Part shown: positions 8,014 to 16,987 of the stretch, piece after piece | Layout: each line of letters starts with the position of its first letter | How positions within the stretch are numbered: the stretch's first letter is position 1 | Source: Archangium sp. | Lineage (GTDB): Bacteria; Myxococcota; Myxococcia; Myxococcales; Myxococcaceae | Assembly (NCBI GenBank): GCA_016792935.1 | Contig: JAEUJS010000453.1 | Location: 1-63,453 of the forward strand | DNA length: 63,453 bases | Direction: 5' to 3' | Position numbers and translations under genes: made by a program | The notes under the pieces: generated by a model | Databases searched by the model: none | Seen by the model: the letters and a program-made list of their open reading frames with translations, nothing else | Told to the model about the DNA's origin: nothing

Positions 8014-9251
8014 GCGCCGCTTCGCAACCCAACGGCGTCGCCCCAGGGGGCTCTGCTGTCGACTTCAAGAAGGTCGCCGAGCGTGTCGAGCAGGCCAACG
8101 ACGCGCAGCCCGACTCGACGAAGATTCTGAACTCCGCGCGCGGTCGCTTCGCCGAGCACTTGCACGGCATCGACGCGCCGAAGCCGTCGCTCTTCCGCCG
8201 CCTGGTGCCGGTGATGTCACTGGCCGCCGTCGCCGCCGCGCTCGCGGTGGTGTTCTGGCCCGAGGCGAACCTCGGCGTGCAGGTGCGTGGTGAGCAGGGT
8301 CCCGTCGAGTTCGTCGATGCGCGTGGTGGAGAGCGCGTCATGGACTTCAGCGACGGCTCCGAGGTGCGCGTGCGTGAAGACTCGCGCATGCGGCTGCTCG
8401 GCGTGACGCCCAACGGCGCGCAGGTCGCGCTGGAGCGTGGCTCGGCGCACGTCTCGGTGGTGCACAAGCAGAAGACGAAGTGGGTCTTCTCCGCGGGTCC
8501 GTACCGCGTGCACGTCATCGGCACGCAGTTCGAGCTCAAGTGGAACCCCGACACGGGCGGCCTCGAAGTCGAGATGGATGACGGCATCGTCGAGGTCGAA
8601 GGTCCGGGCTTGCAGCGTCAGCGCGTGACGACGCGGCAGAAGCTCGAGGCCTTCGCGGAGCCGGCGAGCGCGTCGCTGTATCTCGATTTCCCCTCGACGG
8701 AGCAGGCTGACTCGGCCGATGGCAAGACCAGCTCGCGCCGTGTGAAGAAGAGCGTGGAGAAGCCGGTCGTCGCCGAGAAGCCCCGCGCGCAGGGAGCGTC
8801 GTGGCGTCAGCTCGCCGACCAGGGAGACTCGTTCGGAGCGATGAACGCCGCCGAGCAGGCTGGCTTCACGTGGCTGGCGAACTCGATGCCGCGTGGTGAC
8901 GTGTTGGTGCTCGGTGACGTGGCGCTCAAGGCGAAGCAGCCGTCGCGCGCGACCGAGGCGTGGTTGGCCGTTCGCGAGCGGTTCTCAGGCACGGTGGGTG
9001 CGAGCGAAGCAGCGATTCGTCTGGGCCAGCTCGCGGATGGTCAACGCGATGTCGATGGCGCGGTGAAGTGGTTCCGCCAGGCCGCGCGCGAGGCGCCGAA
9101 TGCGGCGACGGCTCCGGTGGCGTTGGGTGAGTGGTTCTCGGTGCTGGCGCGCGCGGGGCGGACCGATGAAGCGAAGCTCGTGGCGAACGAGTATCTGAAG
9201 CGCTTCAAGAACGGCCCCGCCGCAGCTGCCGCGCGCGAAGTCGTGAAGTAG
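8010..9251 (+). CDS. FecR-domain membrane anti-sigma protein with C-terminal TPR-like repeats
   Basis: 413 residues. A cytoplasmic N-region of about 65 residues (the likely sigma-binding part) precedes one hydrophobic helix (VPMSLAAVAAALAVVFWP-like, about 69-87). A periplasmic FecR domain follows (about 90-220), with FSDGSEVRVREDSRMRLL and the jelly-roll strands WVFSAGPYRVHVIGTQFEL. A Lys/Ala linker and about 150 residues of helical TPR-like hairpins (AIRLGQLADGQRDVDGAVKW) complete it. The start overlaps the sigma-factor stop. The first codons include repeat B (8025-8055), read as QPNGVAPGGSA, so the extreme N-terminus may have been remodelled. About 260 bp downstream holds only a repeat A copy and a decayed-looking stretch. 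Confidence 0.85.
   Translation: MSAASQPNGVAPGGSAVDFKKVAERVEQANDAQPDSTKILNSARGRFAEHLHGIDAPKPSLFRRLVPVMSLAAVAAALAVVFWPEANLGVQVRGEQGPVEFVDARGGERVMDFSDGSEVRVREDSRMRLLGVTPNGAQVALERGSAHVSVVHKQKTKWVFSAGPYRVHVIGTQFELKWNPDTGGLEVEMDDGIVEVEGPGLQRQRVTTRQKLEAFAEPASASLYLDFPSTEQADSADGKTSSRRVKKSVEKPVVAEKPRAQGASWRQLADQGDSFGAMNAAEQAGFTWLANSMPRGDVLVLGDVALKAKQPSRATEAWLAVRERFSGTVGASEAAIRLGQLADGQRDVDGAVKWFRQAAREAPNAATAPVALGEWFSVLARAGRTDEAKLVANEYLKRFKNGPAAAAAREVVK
8025..8055. repeat. Dispersed coding repeat B, copy 1
   Basis: Copy of a roughly 30-bp element, consensus CCCAACGGCGTCGCCCCAGG then GGGCTCTG, also found at 23148, 35049, 40330 and (variant) 61171. Here it is read in a different frame from the other same-orientation copies, giving PNGVAPGGSA. 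The CCCC..GGGG core makes it self-complementary. Confidence 0.6.
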
Positions 9252-9272
9252 CGAGCGCGACTCGCGCGGCGA

Positions 9273-9309
9273 TCCCCTCTCCCGCCGGAGAGGGTCAGGG
9301 TGAGGGAGA
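9273..9309. repeat. Dispersed repeat A, intergenic copy
   Basis: CCCCTCTCCCGCCGGAGAGG followed by GTCAGGGTGAGGGAGA. The CTCTCC/GGAGAG arms form a hairpin. It sits in the 263-bp gap between the FecR gene and the convergent coiled-coil gene. The rest of that gap has no recognisable gene. Confidence 0.6.
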
Positions 9310-9514
9310 AACGGTCAGTTTCCTTCGGCAGGTCTTCGCCGACAAGAACCGCGCGGAGCCGTTGCTCCTTCAACAGCGACCTCGAGTTCGTCAACGTGCG
9401 GTCGGCTCCTCGACACCGCCGCGCGCGGTGGCGTGCGCGTGTCGAAGCTCGGCACCGACCTAAAGATGGAGCTCACGCGAGAACGTGCGCAGCTCTCCGA
9501 TGGTTGGGTACTGA

Positions 9515-12289
9515 TCAGCGAACGTTGAGCTGGAGCGCGTCGAAGAGGTTGAAGCCTTCGCGCGCGAGCTCGGCCGGAGTTCCCTCGAAGGACCACAGCT
9601 CCGTCGTGTCGCGCACCTCGTCCTGCGCCTTCACCTCGAAGCTGAAGCCCGGCACCGAGACCTCTTCCTCGATGTCGAAGCCGCTCTCGGTGTAGCTGGC
9701 GACGCTGACGTCGAGCTCGGTCTTCGTGCCCAGCTGCTTCAACGCGCCGCTCAAGTCGCCCTTCAGCGCCAGACCGAGCGCGCCGACGAGGTCCTTCGTC
9801 TTCGCTTCGCCCGAGAGGTTGATTTCCAGACCGCCATTGCTGCCGAGGTTGATGGGCAGCCCTTCCGTCGCGATGCCGGCGTGCACGTCGACACCGAGCG
9901 AGAGCTTGGTGGTCGTGTTGTCGAGGACGTTCTGGCCGACCTCCTTCATCGCTCCGACCGGGTCGCTCACCACGTCGCCCAGGTCGAGGTCGGCCGGCAA
10001 CGGCACGCGCGTCTCGGCCTGAATCGTCGCCGAGCCATCGATGCTGCCGCCGTTCAACTTGCCGCCCAGCGACGGGATGTCGACCGGCGCACCCAACGCG
10101 AGTGAGCCGCTGGCCTCGAGGCCCTGCTCGAGCACGAGCGCGGGAGGCTGGCCCTTCGTGATTTCGAGGCGCACGCCGGTGGTCACCGCTCCGCTGATGG
10201 AGCCGCCCGCACCAATACCCGCCGTCTCACCGAGCGACGCCTTTGCTTCAGCCGAGAGCTCGAGCCCCACGCTGCCGCTCTCGAAGTGCGAGACGATGTC
10301 GGAGATTTCGTCGGCCGCGGTCGCTCCCGTCAGCAGCGCGCCCGCAGGTCCACCGACCGCCGTCGCGACGCCGATGCCGCCGATGGTCTCGGCCGCCGTC
10401 GTCACCTCGTCGAGTGAGTCGAACTTCATGGTCGCCGTCGCCACGCCGGTCGCGTTCGCTTCACCTTCCGCGCTCGGGAAGCCAGGCAGCTTGAGTCCAC
10501 CGAACACGCCCGCAGAGAGCTCACCGGTGAGCTGCATCTCGTAGCCGTCTTCGGTCTTCGTAATCTTCATCTCGACTTCGGCGCCGCCCTGCACCGCGGT
10601 GAGGCCGACCTTGCCGCCCACCGCCATCGTCACCGTGTCGCCCGGTGAGTTGAGCGACGCGATTTGCCCGTCGATGTTGAGCGCCTCGGCCGCGAGCTCA
10701 CGCGCGTGGTCGCCGACCCAGTTGAGCGCCGCTCCGGCGAGCTTGAGGCCGTTCTTCGCGGCGTACTCAGCGGCTTCCGTCACCTGCTCAGCCGTCCACT
10801 CCGCGGCGTTGCCTGCGAGCTCGACCGTGCCCTTGGCGACGTCGACCGCCATCTCTCCGGCCTTGCCGACGACGCGCAGCGCGCCCTCCGCGGCGTCACC
10901 CACGAAGCCGACGACCGCTCCGGCGGCGTCACCGACCGCGCCGATGAAGTCGCCCGCCGCGCCGATGACCGCTCCGCCCGTCGCGTCCCACGCGCTCTCG
11001 AGCCAGCCCTTGTCGTGGCGGTCGAACAGCTCGTCCTTCGCCTCACCCTTGCCGTACGCGTCGAGGCGCGCACCGAGCGCGGCCATCAGCTCGGGACCAC
11101 CACCCGCGTCGGCGTGCTCGTAGAACGCGTCGTCGACGTGCATCAACTCGCTCTCGTCGGGAATCTTCTTGGCGAGCGCGTCACCAATCAGGAACGAGCC
11201 AATCTCTCCGGACTCGGTCGCGGCGTTGGACAGCGACTTGATGGCCGCCTTCACCTGCGCCTTGTCGGCGTCGCCCGTGAAGCCGTCGTCGCCGGCGTTC
11301 TTGCCGACCACGTCTGCAATCTTCTCGAGCGTCGGCTGCGACGAGCGAAGCAGCGCGTTGTTGTACGCGATGTCGTTGCTCGCGGTGAGGTCCTCGAGCT
11401 TCTTCGAGGCCGCTGCGGCGGCCGCGGCTTCGTTGCCACCGCGCGAAATCGTGTCGTCCCACGCCTTCTGTACGTCGCGAGCGCCCTGCGCCGCGCGCTC
11501 TTCCGGAGTGGGAGGCGTCGGCGTGGTGCCCGAAGCCTCGGCCGCGCGGTCCGCCGCGTCCGGGCTCATGTAGCTCGCGGGCCTCTTCGCCAACGCCGCG
11601 CGCTCGGCAGCGTCGGGGCTGATGAAAGTCGCCGGCTTCTTCGAGAGAGCAGCGCGCTCGGCAGCGTCAGCAGTCGTGGTCAGCGTCTTCTTCACCGCGG
11701 CGGCGCGCTCTGCGGCGTCAGCGCTGCGCACGTCTCGGGCCGCGAGCTGAGCTTTCTTCACGTCCGCGGCGGCGAGCTCGACCGCCTTGCCGAGCTGGTT
11801 CTCGGTGCGCGCGACGGCGTCGCCGAGCTTCACGTCGCTGGCCGAACGCAGCGTCGCGTCGGTGGTGAGCAGGCCCGTCTTCTTCGGGTCCTTGTTCGCC
11901 AGAGAGATGAGTCCCTGCGCGCGAGAGGCGCGAAGCTCTTCGATGGTGAGCTGTTTGGGCTGCGCGCCACCGAGCGCGGTCAGCGAACGCTCACGCAGCG
12001 CGCGACCGAGGCCCTTGCTGACCTCGTCCTTGCCGAAGGCCTGGCGCACGGCAGACGCAGTCGTCTTCTTCTCAGCCTTCGCAGACAGCAGCTTCTTCTC
12101 AGCGGGGCTCACCGTCTTCTTCGCGGCAGCGGCAGCGGCCTTCTTCGCAGCGGCTTGCGCGGCCTTCTTCGCGGCCTCAGCGGCGGCCTTGCGGCGCGCG
12201 GCTTCTTCAGCGCGACGGCGGGCTTCTTCGGCACGGCGGCGGGCTTCAGCAGCAGCACGGGCGGCAGCAGCGGCATCATTGATGGCCAT
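9515..12289 (-). CDS. Large Ala-rich coiled-coil protein with amphipathic and beta-rich domains, function unknown
   Basis: 924 residues, no signal peptide. GGAG lies nine bases before ATG 12289. Region 1 (about 1-65) is a charged coiled coil of ARRRAEEARRRAEEAARRKA type passing into Ala/Lys repeats. Region 2 (about 195-250) holds four degenerate copies of a DAAERAALxK(R)PA repeat. Region 3 (about 300-345) includes a possible calcium loop (GDDGFTGDADKAQ). Region 4 (about 420-545) is a long run of 11-residue-like amphipathic helices (GAAGDFIGAVGDAAGAVVGF). Region 5 (about 550-924) is Gly-rich and beta-strand rich. The order suggests a self-assembling or membrane-active protein, perhaps a secreted effector or structural particle. 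No family is recognised, and the gene stands alone. Confidence 0.7.
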   Translation of the reverse strand: MAINDAAAAARAAAEARRRAEEARRRAEEAARRKAAAEAAKKAAQAAAKKAAAAAAKKTVSPAEKKLLSAKAEKKTTASAVRQAFGKDEVSKGLGRALRERSLTALGGAQPKQLTIEELRASRAQGLISLANKDPKKTGLLTTDATLRSASDVKLGDAVARTENQLGKAVELAAADVKKAQLAARDVRSADAAERAAAVKKTLTTTADAAERAALSKKPATFISPDAAERAALAKRPASYMSPDAADRAAEASGTTPTPPTPEERAAQGARDVQKAWDDTISRGGNEAAAAAAASKKLEDLTASNDIAYNNALLRSSQPTLEKIADVVGKNAGDDGFTGDADKAQVKAAIKSLSNAATESGEIGSFLIGDALAKKIPDESELMHVDDAFYEHADAGGGPELMAALGARLDAYGKGEAKDELFDRHDKGWLESAWDATGGAVIGAAGDFIGAVGDAAGAVVGFVGDAAEGALRVVGKAGEMAVDVAKGTVELAGNAAEWTAEQVTEAAEYAAKNGLKLAGAALNWVGDHARELAAEALNIDGQIASLNSPGDTVTMAVGGKVGLTAVQGGAEVEMKITKTEDGYEMQLTGELSAGVFGGLKLPGFPSAEGEANATGVATATMKFDSLDEVTTAAETIGGIGVATAVGGPAGALLTGATAADEISDIVSHFESGSVGLELSAEAKASLGETAGIGAGGSISGAVTTGVRLEITKGQPPALVLEQGLEASGSLALGAPVDIPSLGGKLNGGSIDGSATIQAETRVPLPADLDLGDVVSDPVGAMKEVGQNVLDNTTTKLSLGVDVHAGIATEGLPINLGSNGGLEINLSGEAKTKDLVGALGLALKGDLSGALKQLGTKTELDVSVASYTESGFDIEEEVSVPGFSFEVKAQDEVRDTTELWSFEGTPAELAREGFNLFDALQLNVR

Positions 12290-12536
12290 GGTGTTGTTCT
12301 CCGAGTGGGAGGCTCGACCTGGGGCGAGCCGGAAGTGCGTGTGGAGTGGATCTCGCGAATTTTGAGAATTCGTATTTCGCGGCGCGTGTCACGCCGTCTG
12401 ACAATCACTCTTCCACGCGCAGTCGTTTCGCGGCTTCCGAAGCGAAGAGGTGTCACTCCAGGGTGACTCAGATGTGCGTGCCCACACGTAATTGTTCAGG
12501 CGCACATGTGCGCTGCTCAGCGACGTGTTTGAGAAG

Positions 12537-13235
12537 TCAGCGCCCGCCGCGCTCTTCGCGACGCAGCTCCTGGAACTTCTCGAACTGCGCCGGCTCGAGC
12601 GTGGTGCGCATCAACTTCTCGGTCTCGCGGCGCTGCGTCATCAGCGCGCGCAGCGCGTCGGGGCCGGGCACGGTGCCATCGTTGCGTTCGAAGAGCGCGC
12701 GGCGTTGCGCGTCTTCCATCGCCAGCCGCTCCTCGAGTGAGCGCTGCTGCTCGTTGCTCAGCTTCGCGTCGTTGACGAAGCTCTTCCACCGCTGGGCGTA
12801 TTCGGTCGCGCGCTGCTGGCGGTACTGAAAGCGCTCCGCGGTGCGTTGCTGCTGTTGCTCGGCCTGCACCTGCTTCATCACCTCGGCGATGGCGGCGCGG
12901 CCGGCGTCTCCGTTCATCGCGAGCTGCCCGGTCGAGAGCGAGTTCACCTCGTCGCGCAGGCGCAGCACCTCGGTGAGGAGCGCGGGGTCGGCGACGCCAC
13001 CGGCGTCACTGACGAAGGCCCCGCGGCGCTCGAGCAGCACCACGCGGTCCCACAACCCGCGCGAGTCGTCTTCGAGCAGCTCGACGCGTTTGCGTAGCTC
13101 GAGCACGTCGTCGCTCGGGCCGGCGCGTGGCGCGTCCTGCTGCGGAGGAGGCGGCGGCGCCTCACGCGGCACCAACGCGAGCGCCAACGCGATGAGCGCG
13201 ACGCACAGACTCAGCACTGGCAGCACGCGATTCAT
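12537..13235 (-). CDS. Membrane-anchored coiled-coil protein of unknown function
   Basis: 232 residues from ATG 13235. An upstream extension of the frame overlaps the divergent gene and is not used. The N-terminus MNRVLPVLSLCVALIALALA is a signal anchor or signal peptide, followed by a Pro run (APPPPPQQ). Two coiled-coil stretches follow (DDVLELRKRVELLEDDSRGL and the Gln-rich MKQVQAEQQQQRTAERFQYR). The C-terminal half resembles the Spy/CpxP or heavy-metal-resistance helical type (LSNEQQRSLEERLAMEDAQR, then LEPAQFEKFQELR), a fold with periplasmic chaperone-like roles. That likeness is weak and based on pattern only. The start lies 30 bp from the divergent WGR gene. Confidence 0.65.
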   Translation of the reverse strand: MNRVLPVLSLCVALIALALALVPREAPPPPPQQDAPRAGPSDDVLELRKRVELLEDDSRGLWDRVVLLERRGAFVSDAGGVADPALLTEVLRLRDEVNSLSTGQLAMNGDAGRAAIAEVMKQVQAEQQQQRTAERFQYRQQRATEYAQRWKSFVNDAKLSNEQQRSLEERLAMEDAQRRALFERNDGTVPGPDALRALMTQRRETEKLMRTTLEPAQFEKFQELRREERGGR

Positions 13236-13265
13236 GCAGCGGCGTTTAGGATGCTCGCCCCACAC

Positions 13266-14597
13266 ATGCGACTCGAATTCATCGAAGGCACCTCGAAGAA
13301 GTTCTGGGAAGCGAAGTTGGACGGCACCGCGCTCCACGTGAAGTGGGGACGCATCGGCACCGACGGGCAATCGAAGACGCACCAGTTCGATTCCGCGAAG
13401 GAAGCGCGCGAGGAACACGACGCGCTGGTGCAGGAGAAGACGAAGAAGGGCTACGTGCGCACCGACGCGCCGAAGGAACCGCCGCGCGAGCCGAACCTCG
13501 AAGCGGCGATGTTCGAGGGGCTCTTGCGCGGAGATGCGGCCCCGGCGCTCGTGTACGCCGACTGGCTGCAGAGCCATGGCAACGCGTGGGGCGAGCTCAT
13601 CACCGTGCAGCACGCGCTCGAGAAGAAGCCCAAAGACAAGGCGCTCCAGAAGCGCGAAGCGGCGTTGCTCAAGCCGCTGCCGATGCCCGACGCGAAGCTG
13701 GGCACGGTGACGTGGAAGTGGGGGTGCATCGATTCGCTCCACGTCTTCAACGAGCAGGACTGGATGGACGAGTCGTACGACGTGATGGTGATGCTGCGGC
13801 CGATTCTCGACCTGCCGCACTGCGGAGGGCTGCGCGAGCTGCGCACCGGCGTCATTCGCTGGGACTCCAACGAGGAAGACGTGCCGGCGACGCTGAAGGA
13901 AGCGGGCCAGCGGCCGCTCGGAAAATACGTGCGGCGGTTGTTTCTGGGCGACAAGCCGAGCGACGTCGACATGGACCACCACACCATCGGTGACGTGCGC
14001 GCGCTCTCGAAGCTGTTCCCCAACCTCGAGGCGCTCAAGCTGACGAGCGGCGCGGCGTCGTGGTCGGGGCGCACCAACTTCGAGTTCGGTCCGCTGAAGT
14101 TGCCGAAGCTCAAGTCGCTCATCATCGAGACCTGCGGGTTGTCGAGCGTGCGCGCGAAGCAGCTGACGTCGAGCACGTTGCCTCAGCTGGAAGAGCTCGA
14201 GGTGTGGTGCGGCTCGAAAGACTACGGAGCGAACGCCAAAGCGAAGGACCTGCTCCCGATTCTCACCGGGCCGATTTTTCCAAAGGTGAGGAAGCTCGGG
14301 CTGCGCAACAACGAGTTCACCGACGAGCTCATCCCCGCGTTGGTGAAGTCGAAGCTCGCGGGGCAGCTCGAGGTGCTCGACCTCTCGATGGGCACGCTCG
14401 GGAGCGAAGGCATCAAGGTGCTGGTGGCGAACGCGGCGAAGTTCTCGTCGCTGCAGCGCCTCGACGTGTCGCAGTCGTACGTGAGCAAGGATGACGAGAA
14501 GGCGCTGCGCAAGGCGTTCAGCGTGCCCATCGATTGTTCTGACCAGAAGACCGTCGATGAGGACTACCCGAGCCGGTACGTCTCAGTTCACGAGTAG
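13266..14597 (+). CDS. WGR-domain and leucine-rich-repeat protein
   Basis: 443 residues from ATG 13266 (MRLEFIEGTSKKFWEAKLDG), the typical beginning of a WGR domain. WGRIGTDGQS is at about residues 27-36. The segment MFEGLLRGDAAPALVYADWL (about 82-101) is the myxobacterial and planctomycete repeat-companion motif (TIGR02996 type), which usually precedes LRR arrays. The remaining 300 residues form irregular leucine-rich repeats (LPKLKSLIIETCGL; LEVLDLSMGTLGSEGIKVLV). WGR domains bind nucleic acid ends in PARPs, but in these bacterial fusions the role is unknown. The start codon 15 bp upstream (13251) is less likely. The 3' end overlaps the convergent decarboxylase by 15 bp. Confidence 0.85.
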   Translation: MRLEFIEGTSKKFWEAKLDGTALHVKWGRIGTDGQSKTHQFDSAKEAREEHDALVQEKTKKGYVRTDAPKEPPREPNLEAAMFEGLLRGDAAPALVYADWLQSHGNAWGELITVQHALEKKPKDKALQKREAALLKPLPMPDAKLGTVTWKWGCIDSLHVFNEQDWMDESYDVMVMLRPILDLPHCGGLRELRTGVIRWDSNEEDVPATLKEAGQRPLGKYVRRLFLGDKPSDVDMDHHTIGDVRALSKLFPNLEALKLTSGAASWSGRTNFEFGPLKLPKLKSLIIETCGLSSVRAKQLTSSTLPQLEELEVWCGSKDYGANAKAKDLLPILTGPIFPKVRKLGLRNNEFTDELIPALVKSKLAGQLEVLDLSMGTLGSEGIKVLVANAAKFSSLQRLDVSQSYVSKDDEKALRKAFSVPIDCSDQKTVDEDYPSRYVSVHE

Positions 14598-15830
14598 CTC
14601 GAGCGGGTGCGGGTGACCAAGGAAGTTCGTCGGGCTGAAGGTGGGCCCGTACGCGCCCGCGCATTGGAAGGCGAGCAGGTCGCCGACGCGCGGCTCGGGG
14701 AGTTCGACGTCGGCTCCGAGGGAGTCGAGCGGAGTGCAGAGCACGCCGTGCAGCTCGCGACGCACGAGCGGAGCGTCGGGCCGCGTGAGGTTGAGCACCG
14801 GCGCGCGTCGAGCGTTGGGCGGCGTCAGCACCGTGCTCGCGGAGAAGAAGTGGTGCACGCCGCCATCGAGAATCGCGAAGTGTTTTCCGCGCGAGCGTTT
14901 TTCGGAGACGACGCGCGTGACGTAGAGGCCCGCGGGTCCGACGAGCCAACGTCCCGGCTCGAAGCAGAGCGTGAGGCGAGCAGGGTTGGGGTGAGGGAGT
15001 GATCCGCCGCCAGAACCGCGTATGTCGCGGGTGTTCGCGCCGCGTTTGTCTGCGTCGCGCTCGGCCCGGGCGTGTTCGCCTTCTTCGGGCGCTGAGCGGG
15101 CTGACGCTCCCTCACCCTGACCCTCCGCAGGGGCGGGAGAGGGGATCAGTGCGTTCAACTTCGGAGCGAGCGCGGCGACGTCGAGCTCATTGTCCGGAGC
15201 GATGGCTCCAAAGCCGCCGCCCAGATTGAGCGACGTGCCACCCACACGCGCAAGCAACGCGAGTCCCACGCGCGCGACGGTCAGCACGCCTTCGACGCTG
15301 GTGCACTGCGCTCCCGCGTGCAGATGCACGCCCTCGAGCCGAAACCGCTTCAGCCGCGGCAACACCTCATCGAGCGACTCCTCATCGAACCCGAACGGGC
15401 TGGGCGCGCCCGTGAACGGCACGCGGTACGAACGAAACAGCGTCGCCGCGTTCACCCGCACCCGCACGCGCGCGCTGCTCGGCAACACCTCGAGCTCGCG
15501 CACCGACTCGACGTTGATGACCGCTCCGAGCTCGGCGGCGCGCTCGAGCTCGGCATCGGACTTTCCCGGGCCCGCGAAGCTCAGCGTCGAAGGCGCGAAG
15601 CCCGCCGCGAGCGCCGCGTCGAGCTCACCCATCGAAGCGACGTCGGCGCCATCGAGCAGCGGCTGCAGCACGCGCAGCACACCCGGGTGTGGATTGGCCT
15701 TCACCGCGCACAACAACTCCGCATCCAACGCTCGCAGCATCGCCACGCGCGCGCGCAACACGTTGGCGTCGTAGACGAAGCACGGCGTCTTCAGCCCGCG
15801 AGCCTGATCTGCGCGAAGAGAGATCCACAT
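14583..15830 (-). CDS. PLP-dependent Orn/DAP/Arg decarboxylase family 2 enzyme with repeat-encoded insertion
   Basis: 415 residues, alanine-racemase-fold decarboxylase. CAVKANPHPG carries the PLP lysine (K44). VHLHAGAQC, LNLGGGFG (phosphate loop) and CFEPGRWLVG follow family order. A late CTPLDSLG replaces the usual CDxLD/G block contributed to the neighbouring active site. It should decarboxylate a basic or diamino acid; the substrate is not readable. Residues about 228-283, just before EPGR, are a low-complexity insert bounded by two repeat A copies (read as PSPAPAEGQGEG and SLPHPNPARLTL), absent from normal family members. No Shine-Dalgarno is visible: the start ATG lies five bases after the T-run of a strong terminator. 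Confidence 0.85.
   Translation of the reverse strand: MWISLRADQARGLKTPCFVYDANVLRARVAMLRALDAELLCAVKANPHPGVLRVLQPLLDGADVASMGELDAALAAGFAPSTLSFAGPGKSDAELERAAELGAVINVESVRELEVLPSSARVRVRVNAATLFRSYRVPFTGAPSPFGFDEESLDEVLPRLKRFRLEGVHLHAGAQCTSVEGVLTVARVGLALLARVGGTSLNLGGGFGAIAPDNELDVAALAPKLNALIPSPAPAEGQGEGASARSAPEEGEHARAERDADKRGANTRDIRGSGGGSLPHPNPARLTLCFEPGRWLVGPAGLYVTRVVSEKRSRGKHFAILDGGVHHFFSASTVLTPPNARRAPVLNLTRPDAPLVRRELHGVLCTPLDSLGADVELPEPRVGDLLAFQCAGAYGPTFSPTNFLGHPHPLELLVN
14981..15000. repeat. Dispersed repeat A, partial copy inside decarboxylase
   Basis: CAGGGTTGGGGTGAGGGAGT, one arm of repeat A, read in the decarboxylase as SLPHPNPA. Together with the fuller copy at 15108-15145 it bounds the extra segment of the protein. 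Confidence 0.5.
15108..15145. repeat. Dispersed repeat A, full copy inside decarboxylase
   Basis: CTCCCTCACCCTGACCCTCC then GCAGGGGCGGGAGAGGGG. It is read in frame as PSPAPAEGQGEGA on the minus strand. It is the same element as at 9273, 28904, 30112, 42946 and 57443. Confidence 0.6.
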
Positions 15831-15835
15831 GAGCG

Positions 15836-15872
15836 AAAAAAAAACGGCCGGAGCTCCAAGAGCCCCGACCGT
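15836..15872 (-). terminator. Strong intrinsic terminator of the M43 protease gene
   Basis: Read on the minus strand, a 13-bp stem (ACGGTCGGGGCTC / GAGCTCCGGCCGT, two G-U pairs) with a TTG loop is followed by nine T residues (15844-15836). It lies 55 bp after the protease stop and directly before the decarboxylase start codon. Confidence 0.9.
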
Positions 15873-15926
15873 GAATACCTGAAACCGAAACCGACTGACT
15901 TGTTTGCTGGCGGCTCTCGTCGAGCC

Positions 15927-16841
15927 TTACTTGCCGAAGCGGTAGGTCGTGAACAGCGAGTCCATGCGCGTATCCTGACCCGCCGAGAACGTGTTCATGC
16001 AGCTGTCGTCGGTGTAGTCCATGAAGTTGGTGATGGGGTCGGCGCCGGCCTTGTTGCGGCACGTGTCGCGGCCCGTCGGGCAACCGTACGCAGGCGACTT
16101 CTCCGCCGGCGTGTCGCTCACCGAGTCGCCGCTGCCGTTACACCCGCCCTGGAACGTGTGGTACAGGCCCATCCAGTGGCCGACTTCGTGCGTGCCGGTG
16201 TCGCCGAGGTTGTACGGAGCGGCCGTTCCGCCCGGCACTGACGAGAAGAGCAGCACGACGCCGTCCATCTTGGGCTGGCTGTTGTAGCTCGAGGGGAACG
16301 TCGCCCAACCGAGCAGACCGCCGCCCATGTTGTTCGAGTAGATGTTGAGGTCGTCGGCGCTGCCCTGGCGGAGCGCGTTCTTCATCTGCGTCTCACACGA
16401 GCCACCCGAGCACGTGTACCAGCTGGAGTTCGTGGTGCGGTCGGTCGAGACGAGCGAGAACTGCCAACCCGTCGACGCGTAGGCCGCGTTGAGCACGTTG
16501 ATCTGCGCGGTGATTTGCGAGTCGGGAATGTTGCCCTGCGAGAGCGAGGTGCCGTTGTTGATGACGTGCCAGTAGACGGGAATCGTGCCGCCGGTGACGG
16601 CCTGGCGCGTGACGCCGGGCTTCGTCACGCCGAGCTGCGCGAGCGCCGGTGCAATCTCGAGATCGATCTGCGCCTTCGTCGCGTCATCCGGCTCGATGGT
16701 CGAGCAGCGCTGGAAGTTGGGCTGCAACTGAATCGGAGACATCTCGTAGCCGGGCTCTTCAATTTCGATGGGGTTCACCATCGAGGAACAGCCGATCACG
16801 AACGCGGACATCACCAGCGCTGCGCCAAGAATCTTCTTCAT
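15927..16841 (-). CDS. M43-family (pappalysin-like) zinc metalloprotease lipoprotein
   Basis: 304 residues, AGGAAG eight bases before ATG. The signal MKKILGAALVMSAFVIGCSS has a lipobox-like IGC, so it is probably lipid-anchored. A propeptide-like region of about 80 residues precedes the catalytic domain. HEVGHWMGLYH (H218) is the extended HExxHxxGxxH zinc motif of metzincins, and NFMDYTDDSCM provides the Met-turn, with the spacing of the M43 pappalysin family. Several Cys (WYTCSGGSC; GCPTGRDTC) probably form disulfides. It should cleave proteins at the cell surface or outside. It is transcribed alone and ended by a strong terminator. Confidence 0.93.
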   Translation of the reverse strand: MKKILGAALVMSAFVIGCSSMVNPIEIEEPGYEMSPIQLQPNFQRCSTIEPDDATKAQIDLEIAPALAQLGVTKPGVTRQAVTGGTIPVYWHVINNGTSLSQGNIPDSQITAQINVLNAAYASTGWQFSLVSTDRTTNSSWYTCSGGSCETQMKNALRQGSADDLNIYSNNMGGGLLGWATFPSSYNSQPKMDGVVLLFSSVPGGTAAPYNLGDTGTHEVGHWMGLYHTFQGGCNGSGDSVSDTPAEKSPAYGCPTGRDTCRNKAGADPITNFMDYTDDSCMNTFSAGQDTRMDSLFTTYRFGK

Positions 16842-16987
16842 TGTGTGCTTCCTCCCAGGAGAATTTCCGCGTCGGCAACACCGTGTGCGGAAAGCGCGCG
16901 AACGGTATCAATCGCTGCGCTGACGTCGAGCACGCACCTTCCTTTTCCGACGAAAAACTCCACTGTGTGTCGGAAGGTGTAGGTGTC

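Noticed and set aside
9300..9528. Possible gene remnant with DTAARGGVRVSKLGTD and LTRERAQLSDGWVLISER in shifting frames
   Set aside because: No continuous frame, no start and no recognisable family. Could be a decayed gene, but too weak to annotate.
10664..12466. 600-codon open frame opposite the 924-residue protein
   Set aside because: It mirrors the high third-position GC of the real gene, is Arg/Val-rich and has no start context or domain. Treated as an antisense shadow.
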